From Comamonadaceae bacterium (GTDB lineage Bacteria; Pseudomonadota; Gammaproteobacteria; Burkholderiales; Burkholderiaceae_C): a stretch of 64,000 nucleotides of DNA. The notes below the pieces were generated by a model. That model was not told where the DNA came from and made no database searches. It saw only the letters and a program-made list of their open reading frames with translations. Shown here one piece after another: positions 33,239 to 43,486 of the stretch. The position numbers and the translations under genes were made by a program. Position 1 is the stretch's first letter, and each line of letters begins with the position of its first letter. The stretch spans positions 19,005-83,004 of the forward strand of contig CANFWT010000003.1 in NCBI GenBank assembly GCA_947450895.1. The letters run 5' to 3'.

Positions 33239-33996
33239 GGAACGATAGGCTTGAATCCGCGCACCCACTTGGTGGCGGGCAGGCCCCAGTGGGACTCGAT
33301 AAAGGTGGCGCGTTCGGTCAGGGCCGCGCGGCTGGGGCGGCTGGGCGTACGCTGGGCCAGCACCACGGTGTTGCCCTCGCGGGTGGCTTTGAAGGCCCAA
33401 ATGGCATCCCGACCAAACGCCGCAGCAATCTTGTCCACGCTTTTGTCAAAACTGGAGCTGCGGCCAAACAGGTTGACGGTCATGCAACCCTCGTCGGTCA
33501 GGGTCTTGCGGCAATCGGCGTAAAAATCAGGCGAGTCAAGCACCGGAGCTGCGGCCTCTTCGTCGTACAGGTCCACTTGCAGCGCATCCACCGTGCCCAG
33601 CCAGCGGGGCTTTTGGATCTCTTGCGCGGCATCGGCCAGCACCACCTGCATGCGGGCGTTGTCGGCCGGCAGCTTGAACCAGCCCCGGCAAGCTTGCAGC
33701 ACCTGGGGGTTGAGCTCGATGGCCGTGGTTTGCATGCGAATTTCTTTGTGGCAAAACTTGGTCAGTGAACCCGCACCCAAGCCCAGTTGCAGCGCCTGGC
33801 GCTTGGGCGCGGTGGCGGGGTCCATCAACAAGAGCCACGCCATCATGCGCTGGATATATTCGTGCACCAGCAGGTAGGGCGCGTCCAGCAGCATCGAGCC
33901 CTGGATCCACGCGCTGCCCAAATGCAGGTGGCGCACCGGCCCCTCTTCGGAAAAGTTCACTTCTGGCAAGGTGTCCATGGTCATTTGTTTCATCAT
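33235..33996 (-). CDS. Spermidine-synthase-like (polyamine aminopropyltransferase fold) protein
   Basis: A 253-aa Rossmann-fold protein with ALQLGLGAGSLTKF (SAM/dcSAM-binding loop), TTAIELNPQVL and DALQVDLYDEEAAAPVL, resembling SpeE-like proteins but lacking the full N-terminal beta-domain of true spermidine synthases. The exact reaction is unknown; it may be a methyltransferase-like relative. It lies 6 nt after tatD and overlaps the GspE-like gene (ATGA). Confidence 0.75.
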
Positions 33997-34002
33997 AGTA
34001 GG

Positions 34003-34848
34003 TCACAGCAACGCGGCCAGTTTAGGCAGCGCGGTTTGGGCATTGCGCCAGACGGCCTCCTGGAGCTCTGCCACCTCCAAGCCCCGCAGCTGGGCCAGCA
34101 CCTGGGCGATAAGGGGAATTTCTGCTGGCGCATTGCGGCCTTGGGGCACACCACTTTGACGGGCTTGGGCGGTGGTGTACAGCCACTGGGGAGGAATGTC
34201 GGGCGCGTCTGTCTCTAACACCAGCGCGTCCAGCGGCAGGGTTTGCGCCAGACGGCGCAGTTGCAAAGCGGGCTCAAAGGTAAGCGCGCCGCCAAAGCCA
34301 AGCTTGAAACCCAGGTCGATAAACGCCTGGGCTTGCACCAAGCTCCCGTTAAAAGCATGGGCGATCCCCGTCCAGCCCGCACTCGCTTGGGATTGGCGCA
34401 GGAATTTGAGCAACCGGTCGGCGCTGCGGCGCACGTGCAGCACCACGGGAAGGCCTGCGTCGGCGGCCAGTTGCAGTTGCGCGCGGTAAAAATACTCCTG
34501 TTTTTCACGCAATAGCGGCGTACACAGGGCGGGCACAAAAAAATCCAGTCCGATTTCCCCCACCGCCACCAGGTGCGGGTCGTCCCGGCGCAACTGCAAT
34601 TGCACCCCCAGCGCCTGCAAATCGGCCTCGGTGGCGTGTGGCACGTACAGCGGATGGATACCTAGGCAATAGCTGTCGCCCCAGCGATGTGCCAGCGCAC
34701 GCACCGTATCCCAGTTGGCGGCCTCCACTGCGGGAATCACGCAATGCGCCACACCCGCCTCTCGCGCTGTGCGGCGCACCGCGTCTGCCGCATCGGTGCT
34801 GCCAAACTCTGGCGCGTCCAGGTGGCAATGGGTGTCGAGCCAGGGCAT
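34003..34848 (-). CDS. tatD: TatD-family metal-dependent hydrolase (DNase)
   Basis: A 281-aa TIM-barrel amidohydrolase-like enzyme with the metal-binding DTHCHLD at the N-terminus, AVGEIGLDFF, LPVVLHVRRS, GIAHAFNGS and the late LVLETDAPDIPPQW. TatD proteins act as 3'-5' DNA exonucleases or deoxyribonucleases. The start at 34848 is required by the conserved N-terminus. Between lolD and the spermidine-synthase-like gene in one operon. Confidence 0.92.
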   Translation of the reverse strand: MPWLDTHCHLDAPEFGSTDAADAVRRTAREAGVAHCVIPAVEAANWDTVRALAHRWGDSYCLGIHPLYVPHATEADLQALGVQLQLRRDDPHLVAVGEIGLDFFVPALCTPLLREKQEYFYRAQLQLAADAGLPVVLHVRRSADRLLKFLRQSQASAGWTGIAHAFNGSLVQAQAFIDLGFKLGFGGALTFEPALQLRRLAQTLPLDALVLETDAPDIPPQWLYTTAQARQSGVPQGRNAPAEIPLIAQVLAQLRGLEVAELQEAVWRNAQTALPKLAALL

Positions 34849-34900
34849 GTTCAAAAAAGCGCTGGCGCACGCAAGTCGCAATCCCGTGCGCCAACGCCCA

Positions 34901-35596
34901 TCAGTCCGTCGCCAAGGCTTGCAATTGGCCTTGGTCCAGGCGCAATTGCCGGCTGCAGCGCTGCGCCAGTGCGGCGTCGTGGGTGACCAGCACAAACGCG
35001 GTGCCGTGTTCACGCGCCAAGTCCACCATCAGGTCAAACACCCCGTCCGCGGTGCGCCGGTCCAGGTTACCGGTGGGCTCGTCGGCCAAGACGCAGTCGG
35101 GCCGCGTAACCAGTGCCCGGGCAATCGCCACACGCTGGCGTTCACCTCCGGAGAGTTCAGCTGGGCGGTGGTGCAATCGATGGGCCAGACCCACGCGCCC
35201 GAGCATCGCACTGGCCTGCGCCATGGCCTTCGCGGGCTCTGCGCGGCGTATGGTCAGCGGCATGGCGACGTTTTCCAGTGCACTGAATTCCGGCAAAAGA
35301 TGGTGGAACTGGTAGACGAAGCCCAGGTGCTGGTTGCGCAGGCGTCCCTGAGCTGCCGGGTTCAGGTTCGCAAGCGCCTCACCACACAGGCGCACGCTGC
35401 CGCCACTGGGCGCATCCAGGCCACCAAGCAAATGCAGCAAGGTGCTTTTGCCCGAACCCGAGGCGCCCACAATGGCCAGGGTTTCTCCGCGCCGCACCTC
35501 CAGGTCTACCCCCTGCAGCACGGTCACATCCAGGCGTCCTTCAGAAAAACGTTTGCGCAAGCCTTGGCATTGCAGGATGAGGTTGGGTTTATTCAT
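34901..35596 (-). CDS. lolD: Lipoprotein-releasing ABC transporter ATP-binding protein
   Basis: A 231-aa ABC ATPase of the LolD/MacB group: Walker [11 protein letters not shown] near residue 42, Q-loop [11 protein letters not shown], signature [15 protein letters not shown], Walker [14 protein letters not shown] and H-loop LVTHD. With the LolC/E-type permease encoded just upstream (8-nt overlap) it extracts outer-membrane lipoproteins for transfer to LolA. Confidence 0.95.
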   Translation of the reverse strand: MNKPNLILQCQGLRKRFSEGRLDVTVLQGVDLEVRRGETLAIVGASGSGKSTLLHLLGGLDAPSGGSVRLCGEALANLNPAAQGRLRNQHLGFVYQFHHLLPEFSALENVAMPLTIRRAEPAKAMAQASAMLGRVGLAHRLHHRPAELSGGERQRVAIARALVTRPDCVLADEPTGNLDRRTADGVFDLMVDLAREHGTAFVLVTHDAALAQRCSRQLRLDQGQLQALATD

Positions 35597-36860
35597 AGCG
35601 CAGCGCCTCGGCCGGGTTGATTTGCGAGGCGCGCCAGCTCGGGTACAACGTAGCGATAAACGCCATGGCCAGGCTGATCAAAGCCACGGGCAGGATGTCA
35701 GCGCGCTGCGGATCACTGGGCATGCGGCTGATCAGGTAAATATCTTGCGGCAAAAACGTGGCGCCCAGCAGGTGCTCCAGTGCGGGCACGATGACGTCGA
35801 TATTGAAGGCCACGCCCAAGCCCAGTAGCAAGCCCGCGCCGGTGCCAATGACTCCCACCATCGCCCCTTGCACCATAAAAATGCCCATGATGCTGCCCGG
35901 GCTGGCGCCCAGGGTGCGCAATATCGCAATGTCGGCGCGCTTGTCGGTGACCGTCATCACCAGGGTGCTGACCAGGTTGAACGCGGCCACCGCCACGATC
36001 AGCGTGAGGATGATGAACATCATGCGTTTTTCCACCTGCACGGCGGCAAACCAGCTGCGGTTTTGCCGCGTCCAGTCGCGCACCAAGAAGCCGCTGCCCA
36101 GTGCGTCGCTGAGATCCTGGGCCACACGCCGCGCCTGGTGCAGGTCATGCAACTTCAGCCGCACGCCGGTGGGGCCTTCCAGGCGGAAAATCTTGGCTCC
36201 GTCCTGCCAATGGACCAGCGCCAGTGTGGAGTCGTATTCAAAGTGCCCGGAATCAAAGGTACCCACCACCGTCATTTGCTTCAAGCGCGGCACCACGCCG
36301 GCCGGAGTCACCTGGCCACTGGGAGCCACCAAGGTGACCACGTCGCCGGTGTGTACACCCATGGAGCGGGCCAGTTCACCCCCGAGCACCACGCCAAAGC
36401 CACCAGGTTGAAGTTGCTGCAGCACGGCTTGCTGGCCAGGCGTGGCCAGGTCGGTGACCTCGGGCTCCAAGGCCGGGTCAATGCCGCGTACCAGCACGCC
36501 TTTCATGTCCTCCCCGCGCGCCAGCAAAGCCTGGGCAGCAATAAATGGCGCTGCACCCATGACCTGCGGGTTCGCGCGCGCTTGCGCCATGGTTTGGGCG
36601 GCGTCAGGCAGCGCTACGCCGCCCAGGGCGTAAATCTCGACGTGCGAGACCACGCTGAGCATGCGGTCGCGCACCTCTTTTTGAAAGCCGTTCATCACGC
36701 TCAGAACAATGATCAACGCCGCCACCCCCAGCGCAATGCCCAGCATGGATACGCCCGAGATGAAGGAGATAAAGCCGTTGCGCCGGGTGGAGCGGCCTGC
36801 GCGCGTGTAACGCCAGCCGATACGCAACTCAAAAGGGAGGGAGGGTAGGAGGGACTTCAC
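35589..36860 (-). CDS. lolC: Lipoprotein-releasing system transmembrane protein LolC/LolE family
   Basis: A 423-aa permease with one N-terminal transmembrane helix ([20 protein letters not shown]), a large periplasmic domain and three C-terminal helices including the FtsX-like core ([20 protein letters not shown]). The likely start is GTG at 36860 ([20 protein letters not shown]). Only one permease gene accompanies lolD, as in bacteria using a LolF-like or homodimeric permease, so LolC versus LolE cannot be decided. Confidence 0.93.
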   Translation of the reverse strand: MKSLLPSLPFELRIGWRYTRAGRSTRRNGFISFISGVSMLGIALGVAALIIVLSVMNGFQKEVRDRMLSVVSHVEIYALGGVALPDAAQTMAQARANPQVMGAAPFIAAQALLARGEDMKGVLVRGIDPALEPEVTDLATPGQQAVLQQLQPGGFGVVLGGELARSMGVHTGDVVTLVAPSGQVTPAGVVPRLKQMTVVGTFDSGHFEYDSTLALVHWQDGAKIFRLEGPTGVRLKLHDLHQARRVAQDLSDALGSGFLVRDWTRQNRSWFAAVQVEKRMMFIILTLIVAVAAFNLVSTLVMTVTDKRADIAILRTLGASPGSIMGIFMVQGAMVGVIGTGAGLLLGLGVAFNIDVIVPALEHLLGATFLPQDIYLISRMPSDPQRADILPVALISLAMAFIATLYPSWRASQINPAEALRYE

Positions 36861-36919
36861 ACGTTGGATTGTCGCAGGGCCAGGCCTTGGCAGGGGCGTC
36901 GGTGCGACACAATCGGGTG

Positions 36920-37861
36920 ATGCACCTTGTGATTCCCTGCGCCACAGCCCCCGGCCCCCAATGCCAGGCAACTCTGGAGCGGCTCGAACTGCCCCAGCTA
37001 CGCACCCTGCTGCGCGTCCTTCCCCCCGCCAACGCGCTGTACGGGGAGGACGAGGACCTGTCACCTTTGCACGAGCGCGTGTTGTCACACGACGCTTTTG
37101 CCGATGGCCTCATCCCCTGGGCGGCGATGCGCGCAGCCAACCTGCCCCTGTTCAAACCCAGCGCCGCCTACGGCCTGGTAAACCCATGCCACCTGACGGT
37201 GCATGCCGACCACATCGCCATGCAAGACCCGGCCAGGCTGGGCCTGATGGAGGCCGAGTCGCGGGCCTTGCTTATGGCCATGCAGCCCTACTTTCTGGAA
37301 GACGGCCTCACGCTGCACTGGCTGCAAACTGACACCTGGTTGGTCGAGGGTGAAGCCCTGCGCGGCTTGGCCACGGCCTCGCTGGAGCGGGTGCGCGGTC
37401 AGCCGGTGGACCGCTGGATGCCGCGCCAAGACGCCGCCAAACTGGTGCGCCGCCTGCAGAATGAGATGCAAATGCTGCTCTACACCCACCCGATCAACGA
37501 CGCCCGTGTGGCCCGTGGCGCGCCCATGGTCAACTCGTTTTGGCTCAGCGGCACCGGCGACTTGCCCCCCAATCCAGTGCCCCTGTTGCAGGCCACTGTG
37601 CTCAATGCCCTGGCGGCCCCGGCACTGCGCGACGACGCCCTGGCCTGGGCGCAGGCGTGGCAAGCCGTGGATGCAGGTCCGCTGGCCGAGTTGGCGGCGG
37701 CGCTCAAAAATAACCAGACGCCGGGCGCTGCCCCCATCGCCGTCACCCTGTGCGGCAGCCACCGCGCCCAAACTTGGCGCCAGCAGCCGCGCAGCCTCTG
37801 GCGTCGGCTCACCGGTGTTTTTGACGCCACCCGCCCAGCAACCATTTTGAAGACGCTATGA
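36920..37861 (+). CDS. Phosphoglycerate-mutase-like / COG4255-type hypothetical protein
   Basis: A 313-aa protein found in betaproteobacteria directly upstream of recJ. Its N-terminus (MHLVIPCATAPGPQCQ) and the later WHxxQxxxxxHP-like regions recall the alkaline-phosphatase/phosphomutase-related regulatory proteins, but active-site residues are not convincing by eye. The ATG at 36920 is preferred to 36869. It overlaps recJ by ATGA, so it is co-translated with it. Function unknown. Confidence 0.65.
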   Translation: MHLVIPCATAPGPQCQATLERLELPQLRTLLRVLPPANALYGEDEDLSPLHERVLSHDAFADGLIPWAAMRAANLPLFKPSAAYGLVNPCHLTVHADHIAMQDPARLGLMEAESRALLMAMQPYFLEDGLTLHWLQTDTWLVEGEALRGLATASLERVRGQPVDRWMPRQDAAKLVRRLQNEMQMLLYTHPINDARVARGAPMVNSFWLSGTGDLPPNPVPLLQATVLNALAAPALRDDALAWAQAWQAVDAGPLAELAAALKNNQTPGAAPIAVTLCGSHRAQTWRQQPRSLWRRLTGVFDATRPATILKTL

Positions 37862-39567
37862 ACATCATCCCCCGCGACATCCCTCCGCGCAGCGTCTGGG
37901 CGCTCGAACAAGCGGGCGTCCACCCGCTGCTGGCCCAGCTCTACGCCGCGCGGGGAGTTACCCGCCCCGACGAGCTGGACAACGCCCTGGCCAAGCTGCT
38001 GCCACCTAGCGGCCTAAAAGGCATTAGCGAAGCCGCCGTCTTGCTGGCCGACGCCATTGCCGGGCAGAAGCGCCTGTGCATCGTGGCCGACTACGACTGC
38101 GACGGCGCCACCGCCTGTGCCGTGGCCGTGCGCGGTCTGCGCCTGCTGGGCGCCCAGCACGTCAACTACCTGGTGCCCGACCGCGTGGTGGACGGCTACG
38201 GCCTGACTGCGCCCATCGCCCAGCGCGTGTTTGAGCAGGGCGCCGATGTGCTGATCACGGTGGACAACGGCATTGCCAGCATCGAGGGCGTGGCCCACGC
38301 CAAAGCGTTGGGCCTGCAGGTGCTGGTCACCGACCACCACCTTCCCGCTGCCGCCCTGCCCCAAGCCGACGTCATCGTCAACCCGAACCAGCCCGGCTGC
38401 ACTTTTGAGAGCAAAGCGATGGCGGGGGTGGGCGTAATGTTTTACGTACTGCTGGCGCTGCGCAGCGAACTGCGGGCGCGCGGCGTGTTTGATGCCGCCA
38501 CCCAACCCAAACTTGACGCACTTCTACCCTTGGTCGCACTCGGCACGGTGGCCGACGTGGTGCGCCTGGACGCCAACAACCGCCGCCTGGTCGCCCAGGG
38601 CCTCAAACGCGTGCGCGCGCTGGCCATGCCCGCCGGGCTGGCGGCACTGTTTGTCGCCTCGGGCCGCCAAGCAGCCGCTGCCACCACGTTTGACTTTGGC
38701 TTTGCCCTGGGGCCGCGCATCAACGCCGCCGGGCGCCTGTCGGACATGACGCTGGGCATTGAATGCTTGCTCACCGACGACCCTGCGCGCGCCGACGAGC
38801 TGGCGCGCACGCTCGACGGCATCAACCGCGAACGCCGGGTGATTGAGGGCGATATGCGCGAACAGGCGATGTTGGTGGCCGAGTCGCTGTTTGACGAAGG
38901 CGACGAACCGCCCCCGGCGATTTGCGTGTTTGACCCCGATTTCCACGAAGGCGTGGTCGGCATCGTGGCCTCGCGCATCAAGGACAAGCTGCACCGCCCC
39001 ACGTTTGTGTTTGCAGCCAGCCAAGCGCCGGGCAAGGAGCATGAACTCAAGGGCTCGGGCCGCTCGATTCCCGGCTTTCACCTGCGCGACGCGCTGGACC
39101 TGGTGGCCAAGCGCTACCCCGGCGTGTTGCTGCGATTTGGCGGCCACGCCATGGCGGCGGGCTGCACCATTGCCGAAGAGCATTTGGACACCTTTGAGCA
39201 AGGCCTGATCGAAGTCGCCCACGAATGGCTGGACGCCGCCACCCTGCAACGCCGCCTGGCCACCGACGGCCCGCTCTTGCCCACCTACCGCCGGGTGGAC
39301 CTGGTCGACACCCTGCACCAAGCCGTCTGGGGCCAAGGCTTTGCCGCCCCCACCTTTAGTGAGGAGGTGGAAGTCATCTCGCAACGCCTGGTGGGCGAAA
39401 AACACCTGTCCCTCAAACTCAAGCACCAGGGCGAACCGGTAGACGCCATCTGGTTCGGCCACACCGAGCCCCTGCCCGCCAAAGTGACCATGGCTTTTCG
39501 CCTGGACGCCGATGAGTGGAACGGGGTGCGGCGGGTGAAGTTTTTTGTGGAAGCGGTGCAGGACTGA
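37858..39567 (+). CDS. recJ: Single-stranded-DNA-specific exonuclease RecJ
   Basis: A 569-aa DHH-family 5'-3' exonuclease for recombination and repair. It has motif I VADYDCDGATA near 77-86, VTVDNGIAS-like motif II (LITVDNGIAS), the DHH motif in VTDHHLPAA and the DHHA1 nucleic-acid-binding segment with RFGGHAMAAGCTI. Length is as expected. It starts within the stop codon of the previous gene. Confidence 0.96.
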   Translation: MNIIPRDIPPRSVWALEQAGVHPLLAQLYAARGVTRPDELDNALAKLLPPSGLKGISEAAVLLADAIAGQKRLCIVADYDCDGATACAVAVRGLRLLGAQHVNYLVPDRVVDGYGLTAPIAQRVFEQGADVLITVDNGIASIEGVAHAKALGLQVLVTDHHLPAAALPQADVIVNPNQPGCTFESKAMAGVGVMFYVLLALRSELRARGVFDAATQPKLDALLPLVALGTVADVVRLDANNRRLVAQGLKRVRALAMPAGLAALFVASGRQAAAATTFDFGFALGPRINAAGRLSDMTLGIECLLTDDPARADELARTLDGINRERRVIEGDMREQAMLVAESLFDEGDEPPPAICVFDPDFHEGVVGIVASRIKDKLHRPTFVFAASQAPGKEHELKGSGRSIPGFHLRDALDLVAKRYPGVLLRFGGHAMAAGCTIAEEHLDTFEQGLIEVAHEWLDAATLQRRLATDGPLLPTYRRVDLVDTLHQAVWGQGFAAPTFSEEVEVISQRLVGEKHLSLKLKHQGEPVDAIWFGHTEPLPAKVTMAFRLDADEWNGVRRVKFFVEAVQD

Positions 39568-39582
39568 CCGCCCGATACGGGC

Positions 39583-40143
39583 TTACTTCCAGCGAACCGG
39601 CTCGATCTCCACCGTATTGCGGTCGTCGCTGAGCGTCAAGGCGCCTTCTTGCACCGTGGCTTGCAACTGCATGCTGCGCTGGGCCAAAGGGATCAGCGCT
39701 TGGGACGCGAGAGTGGGAATGCGGTAGACGCGCAGGTTTTTGGGGCGGCTGAGTTTGGCTTCCATGGTGCGCCACCACACCTCGGCCGCATGGTTAAAGC
39801 AGTACAACACCACATGGTCGGCCTTGCCGCAGGCTTTGATCAGCGGCTTGTCCTCGGGCTGGCCCACTTCCATCCAGAGTTTGATCTGACCCGTGAAGTC
39901 GCGCAGCCAGATATCGGGCTCGTCGGGGTCGGACAAACCGGCGCCAAAGGCCAGCGTGCCGTCGCCGCCGCACACGGTTTGCAACTCATGCGCGTGCAGG
40001 GCCAGGGCAACCAGGCGCACCATCATGCGCTCATCGGTCTCGCTGGGATGGCGGGCCAGCATCATGGGGTGGTCGGCGTAGTAGCTGTGGGCGATGTCTG
40101 CGATTTGCAGATGGGCTTTGAAGATCGTTGATTTAATGGCCAT
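39583..40143 (-). CDS. yaeQ: YaeQ family protein
   Basis: A 186-aa protein with a PD-(D/E)xK-like fold. Conserved stretches are the N-terminus MAIKSTIFKAHLQIADI, HPSETDERMMVRLVALALHA, DEPDIWLRDFTGQIKLWMEV (likely the D...ExK-like core, here ending in V and Q) and DHVVLYCF. The molecular role of YaeQ is not established. It converges with recJ; a short GCCCG/CGGGC hairpin lies between the two stops. Confidence 0.9.
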   Translation of the reverse strand: MAIKSTIFKAHLQIADIAHSYYADHPMMLARHPSETDERMMVRLVALALHAHELQTVCGGDGTLAFGAGLSDPDEPDIWLRDFTGQIKLWMEVGQPEDKPLIKACGKADHVVLYCFNHAAEVWWRTMEAKLSRPKNLRVYRIPTLASQALIPLAQRSMQLQATVQEGALTLSDDRNTVEIEPVRWK

Positions 40144-40264
40144 GCGTCGATTGTGACGGATGACCCCGGCGCCTAAAACCGGGCTCGGGCGGCTGTCAGA
40201 ATGGCTGCGATTGCGGCGCTGGTGTTGCCGCCTGATCTTTCCACCCTCGCTTTGAGAAACCGCT

Positions 40265-41023
40265 ATGACCCCCCATTCACTCACGATTTTGACCGGCGCC
40301 TCGCGCGGCATGGGCCACGCCATGGCCGAGCAACTGCTGCAGAGCGGCGCGCATCTGCTGTGCATTTCGCGCCAAACCAGCGCCGATCTGGCGGCGCTGG
40401 CCGCTCAGCGCGGGGCGCAGCTTGAACAATGGAGCGCCGACCTGGCCGACGCCGCGCCGGTGTCCCAGCGCCTCGCCGCTTGGTTGGCAGCCCGGGACCC
40501 GGCTGCGCTGGCCAGCGCCACGCTGATCAACAACGCGGGCGTCATACCGGCGCTCACGCCGCTGCGCGACAACACGTCGGCTGACCTCGCCAATGCACTG
40601 CGGGTAGGGCTGGAGGCGCCGATGCAACTGTGCGCGGCCTTCTTGCACGCCACCCAGGGCTGGACAGTGCCGCGCAAAGTGCTCAATATTTCCTCGGGGT
40701 TGGGCCGCCGGCCCATGGCATCGTCTGGCGCGTATTGCGCAGCCAAGGCGGGCATGGACCATTTCACCCGCTGCCTCGCGCTGGACGAGGCCCTGCAAGC
40801 CCACGGCGCAAAGGTGTGTTCGCTAGCGCCCGGCGTGGTGGACACCGACATGCAGGTGCAGCTGCGCGGGGCAGACCCCAAGGTCTTTCCCGACTTGGCT
40901 AACTTTGCCGGTCTGCACGCCCAAGGCCAGCTGGCCAGCCCGCAGGCAGCAGCAGCGCGGGTGCTGGCCTATCTGGCGCGGGCGGACTTTGGCGCCGAAC
41001 CGGTGGCCGACGCACGGGGCTAG
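40265..41023 (+). CDS. SDR, sepiapterin/benzil-reductase-like
   Basis: A 252-aa SDR beginning SLTILTGASRGMGHAMAEQL, with NNAGVIPALTPL, active-site Ser in LNISSGLGRRP and YCAAKAGMD (catalytic Tyr/Lys). The arrangement resembles sepiapterin reductase and YueD-type benzil reductases. The substrate is unknown. A stand-alone gene divergent from yaeQ. Confidence 0.87.
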   Translation: MTPHSLTILTGASRGMGHAMAEQLLQSGAHLLCISRQTSADLAALAAQRGAQLEQWSADLADAAPVSQRLAAWLAARDPAALASATLINNAGVIPALTPLRDNTSADLANALRVGLEAPMQLCAAFLHATQGWTVPRKVLNISSGLGRRPMASSGAYCAAKAGMDHFTRCLALDEALQAHGAKVCSLAPGVVDTDMQVQLRGADPKVFPDLANFAGLHAQGQLASPQAAAARVLAYLARADFGAEPVADARG

Positions 41024-41061
41024 CGGGCAGGCGTGTAACAGGCAGGCAGCGGCTTGATCTG

Positions 41062-41105
41062 AAAAAACTTTCATGATGAAGGTGCTGCGCACCCTTATGA
41101 AAGTT
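41062..41105 (-). terminator. Long-stem terminator after ppk2
   Basis: On the minus strand AACTTTCAT pairs perfectly with ATGAAAGTT (41105-41097 with 41074-41066), with further inner pairing (AAGGGTGC/GCACCTT), and a U-run follows at 41067-41062. It starts 10 nt after the ppk2 stop codon. Confidence 0.85.
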
Positions 41106-41114
41106 GGTCATGCT

Positions 41115-42029
41115 TTAGTACACCTCAGGCACGATCATGGACTGCGGCACGGGCTGGCGCTCGTAGTCCTCGTGGCGCACGCGCTCAGGCACCACCACCG
41201 ACGGGTGTTCAATCTCCACGTAAGGCATTTGCTGCAACAAGTGGTGGATGCAGTTCAGGCGCGCTTTTTTCTTGTCCACGGCCTGCACGATCCACCAGGG
41301 CGCCTCGGGGATATGGGTGCGCTCAAGCATTACTTCTTTGGCGCGGGTGTAGTCCTCCCAGCGGCTGCGCGACTCCAGGTCCATGGGGCTGAGCTTCCAC
41401 TGCTTGAGTGGGTCGTGGATGCGGCCTAAAAAGCGCGAATACTGCTCGTCGTCCGAGATAGAAAACCAGTATTTGATGACCTGGATGCCTGAGCGCACCA
41501 GCATTTTTTCAAACTCGGGCACGGTGCGAAAAAACTCTTCGTACTGCTCGTCGTTGCAAAAGCCCATCACCCGCTCTACGCCTGCGCGGTTGTACCAACT
41601 GCGGTCAAACAGCACGATTTCACCGGCGGCGGGCAGGTGCGACACATAGCGCTGGAAGTACCACTGGGTGCGTTCGCGGTCATTGGGCGCGGGCAGCGCA
41701 GCGACGCGGCAGACGCGGGGGTTGAGCCGCTGCGTGATGCGCTTGATGGCGCCGCCCTTGCCGGCGGCGTCGCGCCCTTCAAATAGCACCACCACTTTGT
41801 GGCCGGTGTGCATCACCCAGTCTTGCAGCTTGACCAGCTCGCCTTGCAAGCGAAACAGCTCGCGGAAATACATTTTTCGGGCGTCGTGGTCGGCCTGCGT
41901 GGGAGCGTCCAGGCAGCCGGAGTGACCATCGTCGAGCTCCATTTCGAGTTCTTCGTCAAAACTGTCGAGCATGTCGCTTCGTATGCGGCGGATCAATTCG
42001 TCGTTGGTGGGGTTCACGGGCTCATCCAA
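41115..42029 (-). CDS. ppk2: Polyphosphate kinase 2
   Basis: A 304-aa PPK2-family enzyme that uses polyphosphate to phosphorylate nucleotides (or the reverse). Walker A FEGRDAAGKGG is at about 83-93, the lid module follows (NDRERTQWYFQRYV), and Walker B DRSWYNRAGVERVMGF lies near 139-154. Single-domain architecture. The N-terminal ~45 residues are acidic. The subgroup (nucleoside mono- versus diphosphate) cannot be set by eye. Confidence 0.93.
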   Translation of the reverse strand: MDEPVNPTNDELIRRIRSDMLDSFDEELEMELDDGHSGCLDAPTQADHDARKMYFRELFRLQGELVKLQDWVMHTGHKVVVLFEGRDAAGKGGAIKRITQRLNPRVCRVAALPAPNDRERTQWYFQRYVSHLPAAGEIVLFDRSWYNRAGVERVMGFCNDEQYEEFFRTVPEFEKMLVRSGIQVIKYWFSISDDEQYSRFLGRIHDPLKQWKLSPMDLESRSRWEDYTRAKEVMLERTHIPEAPWWIVQAVDKKKARLNCIHHLLQQMPYVEIEHPSVVVPERVRHEDYERQPVPQSMIVPEVY

Positions 42030-42211
42030 TCAATGTTTGTGGTCAGGCTACCCACCAAATATGTCAAAAATATGTCATTTCAATGATTGCAATCGATGGC
42101 GCAGTTCGTGTGACATGCCAGCGTAAGGCGGATGTAGAGATTAATTGGCACACTGGCGCAGTGAGGCGTACAGCGCCAACCCAGAAACACTCCCTTGAAA
42201 GGAAACCCACC

Positions 42212-43399
42212 ATGTCCCGTGAAGTTGTAGTCGTCAGCGCCGTGCGCACCGCCATTGGCACCTTTGGCGGCAGTTTGAAAGACATCGCCCCCACCGATCT
42301 GGCCGCGCACGTGGTGCGTGAATCGCTGTCGCGCGCGCAGGTAGAAGGCAAAGACGTGGGCCACGTGGTGTTTGGCCATGTGGTCAACACCGAACCCAAG
42401 GACATGTATTTGTCCCGCGTGGCGGCCATCCATGGCGGCTGCGCCGAGGGCACACCGGCCTTTAACGTCAACCGCCTGTGCGGCTCGGGCCTGCAAGCCA
42501 TCATCAGCGCCAGCCAAAGCATCTTGCTGGGCGACGCGGACGTGACCATTGGCGGCGGGGCTGAAAACATGAGCCGCGCGCCCTACGCATCGCTCAATAT
42601 GCGCTGGGGCGCCCGCATGGGGGACACCAAGATGGTGGACATGGTGGTGGGCGCTTTGCACGACCCTTTCCACACCATCCACATGGGCGTCACCGCTGAA
42701 AACATCGCCGCCAAGTGGGGCATCAGCCGCGAGCAGCAAGACGCGCTGGCCGTAGAAAGCCACAACCGTGCGCAGCGCGCCACCGAAGCGGGCTACTTCA
42801 CCAGCCAGATCGTGCCGGTCACGCTCAAAAGCAAAAAAGGCGACGTGGCCTATGCGACCGACGAGCACTTTCGCCCCAACTGCAGCCTGGCCGACATGGC
42901 CAAACTCAAACCGGTGTTTATCAAAGAAAACGGCACGGTGACTGCGGGCAATGCCTCGGGCATCAACGACGCCGCCGCCGCGGTGGTGCTGATGGAAGCC
43001 AGCGTGGCCCAAGCGCGCGGGCTTAAACCCCTGGCGCGCCTGGTGGCTTACGCCCACGCGGGTGTGGACCCCAAATACATGGGCATTGGCCCGGTGCCGG
43101 CCACCAAACTGGCGCTGCAAAAAGCGGGTCTAACCGTGAACGACCTGGACGTGATCGAGGCCAACGAAGCCTTTGCCGCCCAGGCCTGCGCCGTCACCCA
43201 AGACCTGGGCCTGGACCCGGCCAAGGTCAACCCCAACGGCTCAGGCATTTCGCTGGGCCACCCCATTGGCGCCACCGGCGCACTGATCACGGTGAAGGCG
43301 CTGTATGAGTTGGAGCGCATCAATGGGCGCTACGCGCTGGTGACCATGTGTATCGGCGGCGGCCAGGGGATTGCGGCGATTTTTGAGCGCCAGCATTAA
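42212..43399 (+). CDS. phaA: Acetyl-CoA acetyltransferase (thiolase)
   Basis: A 395-aa degradative/biosynthetic thiolase: acyl-enzyme Cys in NRLCGSGLQAI near 89, NEAFAAQ, GHPIGATGA (His) and CIGGGQGIA (second Cys). Condenses two acetyl-CoA to acetoacetyl-CoA or cleaves 3-ketoacyl-CoA. GAAAGGAAA precedes the ATG at 42212. No phaB or phaC is adjacent, so the PHB role implied by the symbol is only probable. Confidence 0.9.
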   Translation: MSREVVVVSAVRTAIGTFGGSLKDIAPTDLAAHVVRESLSRAQVEGKDVGHVVFGHVVNTEPKDMYLSRVAAIHGGCAEGTPAFNVNRLCGSGLQAIISASQSILLGDADVTIGGGAENMSRAPYASLNMRWGARMGDTKMVDMVVGALHDPFHTIHMGVTAENIAAKWGISREQQDALAVESHNRAQRATEAGYFTSQIVPVTLKSKKGDVAYATDEHFRPNCSLADMAKLKPVFIKENGTVTAGNASGINDAAAAVVLMEASVAQARGLKPLARLVAYAHAGVDPKYMGIGPVPATKLALQKAGLTVNDLDVIEANEAFAAQACAVTQDLGLDPAKVNPNGSGISLGHPIGATGALITVKALYELERINGRYALVTMCIGGGQGIAAIFERQH

Positions 43400-43447
43400 G
43401 GCCAGGCGCTCCCTCGCGTAGGGTGGCTGCGGTCGCCCTGCCCTTTT

Positions 43448-43481
43448 ACCGCGCACATCCGTCAGGACGTGCGCGGTTTTT
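43448..43481 (+). terminator. Terminator after the thiolase gene
   Basis: ACCGCGCAC, a 12-nt loop and GTGCGCGGT followed by a U-run (plus strand). It separates the thiolase gene from the convergent 2OG-oxygenase gene. Confidence 0.88.
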
Positions 43482-43486
43482 GCGTC